Assembly (NCBI GenBank): GCA_910577175.1 | Contig: CAJTLU010000001.1 | Coordinates: 1-64,000 of the forward strand | DNA length: 64,000 nucleotides | Source: an uncultured Lachnospiraceae bacterium | GTDB lineage: Bacteria; Bacillota; Clostridia; Lachnospirales; Lachnospiraceae | Reading direction: 5' to 3' | Shown: one piece after another, positions 23,056 to 30,507 of the stretch | How positions within the stretch are numbered: position 1 is the first letter of the stretch | How the letters are laid out: each line of letters opens with the position of its first letter | Notes under the pieces: model-generated | Databases searched by the model: none | What the model was told of the DNA's origin: nothing | What the model saw: only the letters and a program-made list of their open reading frames with translations | Made by a program: the position numbers and the translations under genes

Positions 23056-24295
23056 ATTGTCCGCCGAATACCTTAAGCGCTTCCGACTCATTCAAAATGT
23101 GACAGCCGTAGAAGCCCTGCTCCTCCAGCTTTCCGAACAGCTTTCCGAGTTTTTTCGGGCGTTCGTATAAAACGACGTCGTATTCGGCACGGTACTCGTC
23201 TGCCTTTGCTAACGCAGGGAGAATGTCCGCGGTATCGTAAATAACGGCAATGCGCCGTTTGGTTTCCGGAATCTGGTAATCCATGTCCGTTAAGATGCTG
23301 GCAATCCGTTCAAAGCCGATGGAAAAACCGACCGCCGGGACGGATTCGTTCAGAAACTTTCCGACCATGTTGTCATAGCGTCCGCCGCCTGCGATGGAGC
23401 TTCCAAAGTCCAAGGATTCGATTTCAAAAATCGTGCCGGTGTAGTAGCCCTGCCCGCGTACCAGCGACTTGTCATAAACGATGGTATAGGAGCCTTTGGC
23501 AAGCGTGGTAACGGCTTCCATCATATAGCGGAGGTTTTCTACCGGGGCCTTGTCTTCGCAGTATTTTGCAGCCTCGTCAAGCGTAAATGGCGTAATACTC
23601 ATCAAGTCGATAAATTTTTTTACGGTCTCCGGCGCAAAGCCCTTTTCTAAAAGCTCCTCCGAAACCCCGTCTGCGCCGATTTTGTCCATTTTGTCAAAGG
23701 CGATGCATACGCTGTCTGCTTCCTCCGGCGCAAAGCCCGCAGCAGAAATCAGGTTTTTTAAAATGCGGCGGTCATTGATTTTAATTTTAAAGTTCCGGAT
23801 ACCGATGTTTAAAAGAGCCTTTGCAGTAGTATCCATCAGCTCGATTTCACTGTTGACGGATTCAGAGCCGAGGATGTCGATATCGCACTGTAAAAACTGG
23901 CGCAGACGTCCTTTCTGCGGGCGCTCGGCACGGAATACCTGGTCAATCTGGATGCATTTAAACGGAACCGGAAGGTCTGCACGGTGGCAGGCATAGTAGC
24001 GGGAGAGCGGCACAGTGAGGTCATAACGCAGTCCTAAGTCCGCCAGTTCCTTCGGATTACCTGCTGCCAGCACCTTATCCAGCTTGTCCCCTCGTTTTAA
24101 TACCTTGAAAATCAGCCGGAGGTTTTCGCCGCCTTCACTGTTATCCAAATTTTCGATTTCTTCAAGAATCGGCGTCGTAATACGTTCAAAACCGCAGGAA
24201 CGGTAGGTCTCCAGGATTTTTGTCTGCAAATAATCGCGGAGCGCGGTTTCCTTTGGTGAATAGTCGTTGGTTCCTTTGACAGATGTAATTTTCAT
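23054..24295 (-). CDS. hisS: Histidine--tRNA ligase
   Basis: A 413-residue class II aminoacyl-tRNA synthetase charging tRNA-His. The motif 2 region FRAERPQKGRLRQFLQCDID, histidine-binding SLVRGQGYYTGTIFE and GGGRYDNMVG are present, followed by a short anticodon-binding domain ending EALKVFGG. The usual bacterial text is RGLDYYTG; here it is RGQGYYTG, a variant subfamily. HisZ is less likely because the charging motifs are complete. The ATG at 24295 follows AAGGAGGCTTCC; the longer frame from 24376 runs through the rpsT terminator. Confidence 0.92.
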   Translation of the reverse strand: MKITSVKGTNDYSPKETALRDYLQTKILETYRSCGFERITTPILEEIENLDNSEGGENLRLIFKVLKRGDKLDKVLAAGNPKELADLGLRYDLTVPLSRYYACHRADLPVPFKCIQIDQVFRAERPQKGRLRQFLQCDIDILGSESVNSEIELMDTTAKALLNIGIRNFKIKINDRRILKNLISAAGFAPEEADSVCIAFDKMDKIGADGVSEELLEKGFAPETVKKFIDLMSITPFTLDEAAKYCEDKAPVENLRYMMEAVTTLAKGSYTIVYDKSLVRGQGYYTGTIFEIESLDFGSSIAGGGRYDNMVGKFLNESVPAVGFSIGFERIASILTDMDYQIPETKRRIAVIYDTADILPALAKADEYRAEYDVVLYERPKKLGKLFGKLEEQGFYGCHILNESEALKVFGGQ

Positions 24296-24322
24296 GGAAG
24301 CCTCCTTAAAATAGAAAAAGAA

Positions 24323-24357
24323 AAGAGGCTGTCGCGCAGACTGCGTGGCGGCCTCTT
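24323..24357 (-). terminator. rpsT terminator
   Basis: A long hairpin (AGAGGC arm at 24324, partner ending 24356) sits between rpsT and hisS. On the minus strand it is followed by TTTTCTTTTT. Readthrough into hisS is possible because no separate hisS promoter is evident. Confidence 0.75.
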
Positions 24358-24375
24358 GCTCTGTCTTGCATAGCA

Positions 24376-24639
24376 TTAAGCAATTTTATTTACGGCCTTC
24401 GTGATGCGGGAAACCTTTCTTGCAGCCGTATTTTTATGGTAAACACCCTTTGCAGCAGCCTTGTCGATAGCGACAACAGCCTCGGAAAGAGCAGCGCCTG
24501 CAGCGGCCTTATCGTTTGCAGCAACCGCAGCGTCTACCTTCTTTACTAAAGTCTTAACCTTAGACTTAATCATCTTATTTCTAAGAGTCTTTGTCTCGAT
24601 AACGGAAATTCTCTTTTTTGCGGACTTAATATTTGCCAA
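24376..24639 (-). CDS. rpsT: 30S ribosomal protein S20
   Basis: An 87-residue, Lys- and Ala-rich helical protein beginning ANIKSAKKRISVIETKTLRN after the initiator, the S20 signature. It binds 16S rRNA in the small subunit. The start is the TTG at 24639-24637, placed eight bases after AGGAGG; upstream frames overlap the ribosome binding site. hisS lies downstream past a terminator. Confidence 0.95.
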   Translation of the reverse strand: MANIKSAKKRISVIETKTLRNKMIKSKVKTLVKKVDAAVAANDKAAAGAALSEAVVAIDKAAAKGVYHKNTAARKVSRITKAVNKIA

Positions 24640-24757
24640 GTTCAACACCTCCTATGCTTTTGGATTCGTCCGGATTGCCTGCATGTAGTAATCCGGTTCG
24701 CATGATTCTGCTCCCGCGAAGCCGGACACGGACGTCTCGACGGAAGCATACTTCTAT

Positions 24758-24786
24758 ATCTTAGTATATCCGGCGGATTCTGTCAA
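24758..24786 (-). promoter_or_regulatory. rpsT promoter
   Basis: On the minus strand TTGACA (24786-24781) and TAAGAT (24763-24758) are 17 bases apart. The family D element begins 32 bases further upstream. Confidence 0.8.
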
Positions 24787-24818
24787 TACATATTTTAAAA
24801 AAAATTGAGGAAAATAGA

Positions 24819-25025
24819 ATGATACCAGGGTCAAAAGGTAAATCATCCGATGCAAGCTCGCTTGCAAGAGGAGCATTTACCTTTCGGCCCGCCCAAGACA
24901 CCGAAAAGCAGCCATTTTTCGAAGAAAAATGAGCGGATTTGAGGTGTCTTGAGGATTGCGGGAGTGCGAAGCACGGAGCAATCCGTATCATAGCCGGGGT
25001 CAAATACTTTTGACCCCGGCATCAT
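24819..25025. repeat. Family D multi-hairpin intergenic element
   Basis: The outer arms 24819-24837 and 25007-25025 pair at 17 of 19 positions; both exceptions become G-U if the minus strand is the RNA. Inside are four hairpins: 24834-24884 (with TGCAAGC-TC-GCTTGCA at its tip), 24894-24951 (with CATTTTTC-GAA-GAAAAATG), 24953-24984 (with GTGC-GAA-GCAC), and 24993-25020, a 12-bp stem with loop TACT. The last hairpin uses the same bases as the outer 3' arm, so two exclusive folds exist. It lies between the divergent rpsT and gpr genes. Confidence 0.75.
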
Positions 25026-25032
25026 AGAATGG

Positions 25033-25060
25033 GTATAGTGTTCCATATGAAATCATACAA
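25033..25060 (+). promoter_or_regulatory. Candidate forespore (sigma-F/sigma-G) promoter of gpr
   Basis: GTATA (25033-25037) and CATACAA (25054-25060) are 16 bases apart and resemble the GNATR / CATNNTA boxes of forespore sigma factors. gpr is a known forespore gene in Bacillus and Clostridia, which supports the reading. Confidence 0.6.
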
Positions 25061-25074
25061 TAGAAGGAGGATAC

Positions 25075-26001
25075 ATGAGACAGACAGGCGGAAGGACCGA
25101 TCTGGCGGTCGAACTGAGAGAGGATTTTTCTGAGGATGACGAGCGAATCAAAGGGGTGAAGGTAAAGGAAGAATATCACCGCCGCAGGGACGTACGGGTG
25201 TCTACGGTACAGATTACGGATGAGCGCGGCGCAAAGGCGATGGGAAGGCCAATCGGCACGTATATTACGGTAGAGGCAAAGGGACTGCATGAGGGAGAGG
25301 AAAGTCTGCGGCGTTTTGTAGCGGAGGTTCTTTCCGGCCAGCTTGCAGAGCTGCTTGACAAAACGGAGGAAAAGGAGAAAAAGGAGATTCTGGTAGTAGG
25401 GCTGGGCAACCGGGAGGCAACGCCGGATGCGCTGGGACCGGTTGCGGTAGATGATCTGGTCGTTACGAGACATCTGATTTTGCAGCTCGGAGAGGAATTT
25501 CGCAAAAAGTATCATCTCACCTCTTTTTTTGCCCTTGCGGCAGGCGTGCTTGCACAAACCGGGATGGAAAGCGGAGAGGTAATTAAAAGCGTAGTGCGCG
25601 AGATGCGGCCGGATGTCGTAATTGCCATTGACGCCCTTGCGGCACGCAGTACGGAACGGCTCGGAACGACGGTGCAGATTACGGATACCGGAATTTACCC
25701 GGGCGCCGGTATCGGAAACAACAGGCAGGCGTTAAACAAAGAAACGCTCGGTGTTCCCGTGATTGCGGTCGGTGTTCCGACGGTGGTTGACGCGGCGACG
25801 ATATTGCGGGAGCGTATGGGAAACTACCTGCGGAAGAAGGGCGTGAGCGATACGGAGTGTGAACAGATGTTAAAGGAAGCGGAAGAGGAAAACGGACAGG
25901 TTCTTTTTGTGACGCCGAAGGGGATTGATGAGCTTGTGCACCGGGCCGGGGAAACGGTGGCGGAAGCAATCAATCTTTGCTTTTGCAAAGAGTTACTGTA
26001 G
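25075..26001 (+). CDS. gpr: GPR endopeptidase (germination protease)
   Basis: A 308-residue aspartic-type protease that degrades small acid-soluble spore proteins during germination. The N-terminus GGRTDLAVELREDF is the propeptide and self-processing region. VVGLGNREATPDALGP, AAGVLAQTGMESGE and VVIAIDALAARSTERLG are the family's conserved blocks, and the length is typical. AAGGAGG precedes the ATG at 25075. spoIIP follows in the same direction, the usual gpr-spoIIP order in Firmicutes. Its presence shows the organism sporulates or descends from spore formers. Confidence 0.95.
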   Translation: MRQTGGRTDLAVELREDFSEDDERIKGVKVKEEYHRRRDVRVSTVQITDERGAKAMGRPIGTYITVEAKGLHEGEESLRRFVAEVLSGQLAELLDKTEEKEKKEILVVGLGNREATPDALGPVAVDDLVVTRHLILQLGEEFRKKYHLTSFFALAAGVLAQTGMESGEVIKSVVREMRPDVVIAIDALAARSTERLGTTVQITDTGIYPGAGIGNNRQALNKETLGVPVIAVGVPTVVDAATILRERMGNYLRKKGVSDTECEQMLKEAEEENGQVLFVTPKGIDELVHRAGETVAEAINLCFCKELL

Positions 26002-26057
26002 CGGTCCGTGTAGGAAAAGGGAGCAAAAGGCACTCCCGCAGAAAGGAGGAAAGAAAA

Positions 26058-27203
26058 ATGCGTGGAGGACAAAAGCTGCGCCGCGCTTACGCAAAGCACA
26101 GGGCATTACAGTACGGGAAGCGGAAGACAAAATACCAGAAGAACGGGGAGAGGCGTGTGCTTTGTGCGTTTCTTTTTCTGGCAGTCGGGGCGGGGGTGCT
26201 GTATGGAAAAAAGCTGCCGCTGTTATATCTTCCAAAGTCGGGATATGAAAAGATTATAGAGCTTGTGACAATCGAAAACCAGGCGGTAAAAGAGGAGGAG
26301 GTACTTCCGATAGAGTATGCTGATGAGCCGGAGGTATATCTTGCCGTCAGTACGCTGACAGGAAAAATACCGGAGTATATAGAGCCGACACCGGTGACGC
26401 CGGTCGTGGGACATATTGACGTAAAGGAGGTACTGCAGGACCGTTTTGGCGAATTGGAAACACTGACCTTCCGGAATTTTTTGTCTAATTATTATATTGA
26501 AGATGCATCTACCAGGGCGACAGAGGACCTGTTTAATCCTGTCAAGTTATTAAGTGTGGATTTAACAATAAAAAAAGAAGAAAAACCACAGATTCTGATT
26601 TTCCATACCCATGGCTCGGAGGGCTATAAGGACAGCCGTTCCGGTGTGACAGAGGATACGGTAATTGGTATGGGAGAAGTGCTTGCCGCGGCGCTGCGGG
26701 AGCAGTTCGGTTACAATGTAATCCATGAGACAACCGTATTTGACCGGAAGGCAGACGGTACAGATGACAGAAATAATGCTTATAACAATGCATTGCCGGT
26801 AGTAACTGCGCTTTTGGAGAAATATCCGAGCATCGAGGTCGTCATCGATTTACATAGAGACAGCGGGGAGGCGAGAACTTCAGTAATTAACGGAGTCAGC
26901 ACGGCAAAGGTAATGCTGTTTAACGGGCTCTGCCGTACCAAGGACGGACCAATTTCCTATTATTCTAATGAAAATCTGGCCGGGAATCTTGCGTTCAGCC
27001 TGCATACGCAGATTACGGGAAATGAATTGTATCCGGGGCTGATGCATCGGATTTATTTAAAGAGCTATCGTTATAATATGCACCTGAAAGAGAAATATTT
27101 GCTGATAGAACTGGGAACACATAAGAATACGGTGGCAGAGGCAAGGACAGCAATGACGCTGTTTGCAGAGGTACTGGCAACGGTGCTTTCCGGCGGACAG
27201 TAA
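26058..27203 (+). CDS. spoIIP: Stage II sporulation protein P
   Basis: A 381-residue membrane-anchored peptidoglycan amidase/endopeptidase that thins septal wall for engulfment with SpoIID and SpoIIM. A basic N-terminus is followed by a transmembrane helix (VLCAFLFLAVGAGVLYG), a linker, then the SpoIIP domain with ILIFHTHGSEGYKDS, IDLHRDSGE and LIELGTHKNTVAEA, the zinc-binding and catalytic blocks. The ATG at 26058 follows AAAGGAGG. It lies 56 bases after gpr. All catalytic blocks look intact. Confidence 0.93.
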   Translation: MRGGQKLRRAYAKHRALQYGKRKTKYQKNGERRVLCAFLFLAVGAGVLYGKKLPLLYLPKSGYEKIIELVTIENQAVKEEEVLPIEYADEPEVYLAVSTLTGKIPEYIEPTPVTPVVGHIDVKEVLQDRFGELETLTFRNFLSNYYIEDASTRATEDLFNPVKLLSVDLTIKKEEKPQILIFHTHGSEGYKDSRSGVTEDTVIGMGEVLAAALREQFGYNVIHETTVFDRKADGTDDRNNAYNNALPVVTALLEKYPSIEVVIDLHRDSGEARTSVINGVSTAKVMLFNGLCRTKDGPISYYSNENLAGNLAFSLHTQITGNELYPGLMHRIYLKSYRYNMHLKEKYLLIELGTHKNTVAEARTAMTLFAEVLATVLSGGQ

Positions 27204-27240
27204 GAAAAACGGAAAAGAAGAAAAAAACATAAATTTCTTC

Positions 27241-27269
27241 TTGCCGCTTTCTGGCATTTGTGCTACAAT
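27241..27269 (+). promoter_or_regulatory. Promoter of the flavodiiron protein gene
   Basis: TTGCCG (27241-27246) and TACAAT (27264-27269) are 17 bases apart, 43 bases before the ATG. Confidence 0.7.
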
Positions 27270-27311
27270 ACGGCAAAGAAATGCCTGATTTAGATACAAG
27301 GAGGAAAAACA

Positions 27312-28466
27312 ATGATAAAAATTACGGATAGTGTGCTTTATGTAGGTGTGAATGACCATAAGGTAGATTTGTTTGAAGGAATTTATCATGTGCCAAACGG
27401 CATGGCATACAATTCTTATGTGGTCATGGACGAAAAGATTTCCGTGTTTGATTCAGTCGATGCGGCATTCGGGGACGAGTGGCTTAAGAATATTGCAAGT
27501 GCGCTCGAGGGCAGAAAGCCGGATTACCTGATTGTGCAACATATGGAGCCGGACCATTCGGCGAACATCGAGCGGTTTATCAAAACGTATCCGGAGGCAA
27601 AGGTAGTCGGAAATGCAAAGACATTTTCCATGCTGAATCAGTTCTTTTCTACGGATTTTACGCAGTATCAGGAGCTTGTTACCGATGGAAGCAGTCTTTG
27701 CACCGGAGAGCATACCTTTACCTTCGTGTTTGCGCCGATGGTGCATTGGCCGGAGGTCATGGTGACCTATGACAGCAAGGACAAGCTTTTGTTCTCGGCA
27801 GACGGCTTTGGAAAGTTCGGGGCGCTTGACGTACAGGAGGACTGGGCAGACGAGGCGCGCCGTTACTACTTCGGCATCGTCGGAAAATACGGGGCGCAGG
27901 TACAGAGCCTGCTAAAAAAAGCAAAGGAGCTTGAAATCGAAAAGATACTTCCGTTGCACGGGCCGGTGCTTACAGAGAATCTCGGGTACTATCTGGGATT
28001 GTACGATACCTGGTCCTCTTATAGCGTGGAGTCCGAGGGCGTTGTAGTAGCGTATGCCTCGATATATGGAAATACGAAAAAGGCAGCGGAGCAGTTAGCG
28101 AAGAGTCTGGAAGAGAACGGGTGCCCTGAGGTAGTGCTAACCGACCTGGCACGTTCTGATATGGCAGAGAATATAGCAAATGCCTTCCGTTACGGGAAGA
28201 TTGTTTTAGCCTCCCTGACCTATAACGGAACGCTGTTCCCGGCGATGCGGGAGTTTATTGAAAATCTGACGGAGCGCGGCTACCGCGGCCGGGTAGTCGG
28301 AATCATCGAAAACGGCACATGGGCCCCTGTGGCTGCCAGACTGATAAAGGAGCGGTTTGCACAGTCGAAGGATATTACCTTTGCAGAGCCTGTCGTAACA
28401 GTACGCTCTGCCGTGAAGGAACAGAACGCAGAGGAAATCGGGAAGTTAACCAAAGCGCTGTGCTAG
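27312..28466 (+). CDS. A-type flavodiiron protein (FprA family)
   Basis: A 384-residue two-domain oxygen or NO reductase. The N-terminal MBL-fold domain carries the di-iron ligands H77-x-E79-x-D81-H82 (QHMEPDHS), a His in PMVHWPE, an Asp in SADGFG and a His in LPLHGP. The C-terminal flavodoxin domain binds FMN through ASIYGNTKKAAEQ. In anaerobes it removes O2 or NO using rubredoxin or NADH-linked donors. AAGGAGG precedes the ATG. The TAG stop lies inside the first bases of a partial family B element. Confidence 0.94.
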   Translation: MIKITDSVLYVGVNDHKVDLFEGIYHVPNGMAYNSYVVMDEKISVFDSVDAAFGDEWLKNIASALEGRKPDYLIVQHMEPDHSANIERFIKTYPEAKVVGNAKTFSMLNQFFSTDFTQYQELVTDGSSLCTGEHTFTFVFAPMVHWPEVMVTYDSKDKLLFSADGFGKFGALDVQEDWADEARRYYFGIVGKYGAQVQSLLKKAKELEIEKILPLHGPVLTENLGYYLGLYDTWSSYSVESEGVVVAYASIYGNTKKAAEQLAKSLEENGCPEVVLTDLARSDMAENIANAFRYGKIVLASLTYNGTLFPAMREFIENLTERGYRGRVVGIIENGTWAPVAARLIKERFAQSKDITFAEPVVTVRSAVKEQNAEEIGKLTKALC

Positions 28467-28532
28467 TTCCAACACAGCAGACAAGCAAATAGACCAGCAG
28501 GTTTGCTTAAATGTCAGTGATACAGTACACTA
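28462..28532. repeat. Partial family B element between convergent genes
   Basis: These 71 bases match the right-hand half (minus-strand sense) of the full element at 40891-41052, with shared stretches such as AGCAAATAGAC and GGTTTG, and the same CACTA end. The left half is missing. It fills the gap between the flavodiiron and FliK-like genes, and its terminal CTA is the FliK-like gene's stop codon on the other strand. A short AAGCAAA/TTTGCTT stem remains and may act as terminator. Confidence 0.65.
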
Positions 28533-30353
28533 GGCCCGGATGTCGAACCGGAAGCGCTTCATCGGAGCGGCATCGCCGCCGTCTAAAAAGTCTGCGACGA
28601 TGTCCGGTTCCTTTTCCCGTTTCATCACTTGTGCATTTAGCGTGTAGCCCTTCTGCTGCAGGGCTTCGGTCAGGGACGGAAGCTGCTCGCTGATTAGCTC
28701 CTGTGCATCCTGCTCTGTCAGATAAAACTTTGCGGTAACATTCTGCTGTAGCAGGGACAGGTGGATGTCGGTAGGACCAAGCGCGTCCATGTCCAGATGC
28801 AATAAGATACTGACCTCTTTGGTTTGCGCAGAGAGGTCTTTTTTCTTTGTATAGACATAAAGCTCGCCGTGCGTAAGCTGCTCGGTCAGCCTGAGCGGAA
28901 GCTGCACATACGGAAAAAGCTGGTTCAGCGTATTCATAAACTGAATGTTATCCTGCATTTTGGAGCCGGTGTCTGCCGCCAGTTTCATGGAAGCAGAGGA
29001 ATCCCCGGAGGTTTCCGCCAGTTCTGTCAGCGAAGAAAGCGTAGCTCTGGTTTTTTCGTAAAAATCTTTTATGGCATGCTCCTTTGTCAGGTCCTCCGGC
29101 TTCAGTGAAAAACGGCCCAGCAGCGTTTTTTCCAGTAAAGAGGAAAAGAGGGGCTCTTCTTTAAAAAGTGCCGCAGTATCGGCGCCGGAACGCGCCGAAG
29201 TCTTTGCGGAAAGAGCGGTAAACAGCTTATTTGCAGTTAATACACCATTTGTAAAATCTTCATTTAACTTTTGGAATTCCGGACTGTCTTTTGAAATTCC
29301 GGACAATACTTTTCCAAGTTTCTGATACTCTGCTTCGGAAAGGAACTGCTTTAACGGAGCGTTCTCTTCAAAAACCTCCGGGGTTCCAGAAGGCGCAGAG
29401 GAAGCCACCTGTTCCGGTAAAGGCGTCATGCCCTGTTCCGGCACAGAGGCAGTTTCCTTTCCGTCCCCGGCAGGACGGGAGGCAGTCAGGCTTCCGGCGT
29501 CTGCTAGAAGAGCGTCCGGAGACGGCGCGGCCGGAGCAGAACCATCTGTCACAGGACGCGGCAGAATACCCTGCTCTGCGGACCCTGCAAAAGAAGGAAT
29601 GCCTTCTGCGGGAACGGCGCCTGGCTGTGCGTCGGTTTCAGCAGCGGACAAAGTGGCGTCTCCGTCTCCGGAAGGCCCTTCCTCTGGAAACAGAAGTGAG
29701 AGGAGCTTTCCGGTAAACGCAGGTGTGACTTCGCCGGACTGCAAAGCGTCGGTCAGTGCAGAAGCGAGAGTAGATGCCTGCCCTGACAGACGGTGCTCAA
29801 AATTGCGGTAAGCCTGAAGTTCTGCCGCATTTTCCTTGGTAACCGGAAGATTATGCTTTAACAGGGCAGTCAGGGTCGAAAGCTCGACGCCCTTATTGGA
29901 AGCCGAGTATTGTAGCATTTTTTGAATCATTTCTTTATTTGCCGGAAGTCCGGCAGTCAGCAGGGAGCGCACGACGGCTGCAGCAGTTTCGGACTTCGGA
30001 AGTCCTGCTGCCTCCAGTGCCCTGTCGATAGCAGATTCGGTAAACGAGGAATCCCCGTCTGTAAGGAGTTTTAATGTAATCAGGACATCGTTGGTTTCCT
30101 GTACATAAAATTCTGCCTCTTGTCCGATGGATAACTCCATTGCGCTGCTCAGCTTCGCATGGAGCTGTCTTCCGTCTTCTAAGCGTATGGTTACCTCATT
30201 GCTGCGCAGGTCGGTAATTTCCCCTTTTACGACTTCTCCTTTTGCCAAGGTGACGGTATCCTTTCCCGAAGAAAAAACAGAGCGTTTTGTACCGGAAGCC
30301 GTTGTATTCCGTACCGACTGCGGTGTGCCGAAAATTCCACTGAACAATCCCAT
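28530..30353 (-). CDS. FliK-like flagellar hook-length control protein
   Basis: A 607-residue protein. The central 200 residues are Ala/Pro/Ser-rich and low in complexity. The C-terminal part (LRLTEQLTHGELYVYTKKKD and onward, with LHLDMDALGPTDIHL) is the Flg_hook/FliK C-terminal fold. FliK is the secreted ruler that switches flagellar export from hook to filament proteins. Here it stands alone with no other flagellar genes within 35 kb, so it may be a FliK-like paralogue with another role. GGAGGGCATCGTC precedes the ATG at 30353. Confidence 0.75.
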   Translation of the reverse strand: MGLFSGIFGTPQSVRNTTASGTKRSVFSSGKDTVTLAKGEVVKGEITDLRSNEVTIRLEDGRQLHAKLSSAMELSIGQEAEFYVQETNDVLITLKLLTDGDSSFTESAIDRALEAAGLPKSETAAAVVRSLLTAGLPANKEMIQKMLQYSASNKGVELSTLTALLKHNLPVTKENAAELQAYRNFEHRLSGQASTLASALTDALQSGEVTPAFTGKLLSLLFPEEGPSGDGDATLSAAETDAQPGAVPAEGIPSFAGSAEQGILPRPVTDGSAPAAPSPDALLADAGSLTASRPAGDGKETASVPEQGMTPLPEQVASSAPSGTPEVFEENAPLKQFLSEAEYQKLGKVLSGISKDSPEFQKLNEDFTNGVLTANKLFTALSAKTSARSGADTAALFKEEPLFSSLLEKTLLGRFSLKPEDLTKEHAIKDFYEKTRATLSSLTELAETSGDSSASMKLAADTGSKMQDNIQFMNTLNQLFPYVQLPLRLTEQLTHGELYVYTKKKDLSAQTKEVSILLHLDMDALGPTDIHLSLLQQNVTAKFYLTEQDAQELISEQLPSLTEALQQKGYTLNAQVMKREKEPDIVADFLDGGDAAPMKRFRFDIRA

Positions 30354-30375
30354 GACGATGCCCTCCTTTTGCTAT

Positions 30376-30404
30376 AGTATAGCCTTTTTGCCAGCGTAAC
30401 GCAA
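30376..30404 (-). promoter_or_regulatory. Promoter of the FliK-like gene
   Basis: On the minus strand TTGCGT (30404-30399) and TATACT (30381-30376) are 17 bases apart, 23 bases before the ATG. It has sigma-A type boxes rather than a sigma-28 flagellar promoter. Confidence 0.7.
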
Positions 30405-30420
30405 GACGCTTGCAAATTTA

Positions 30421-30475
30421 ATTGTCACCAAAAACAGAAACCGGGTTGACAATAAAAGAGCGTGTGTGGTACGAT
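30421..30475 (+). promoter_or_regulatory. birA-bioY promoter with BirA-type biotin operator
   Basis: TTGACA (30446-30451) and TACGAT (30470-30475) are 18 bases apart. The inverted half-sites ATTGTCACC (30421-30429) and GGTTGACAAT (30444-30453) match the TTGTNAACC/GGTTNACAA plan of BirA operators, and the right half covers the -35 box. Biotin-loaded BirA would thus repress its own operon. Confidence 0.7.
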
Positions 30476-30507
30476 GTGCAAAAAGAAGGAGAGGAAGGAG
30501 AAGTGCC

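Noticed and set aside
23054..24295. HisZ regulatory subunit instead of HisRS
   Set aside because: Class II motif 2, the histidine-binding motif and a C-terminal anticodon domain are all present, and no hisG lies nearby.
24296..24376. T-box leader for hisS
   Set aside because: The gap to rpsT is only 80 bases and is filled by a simple terminator.
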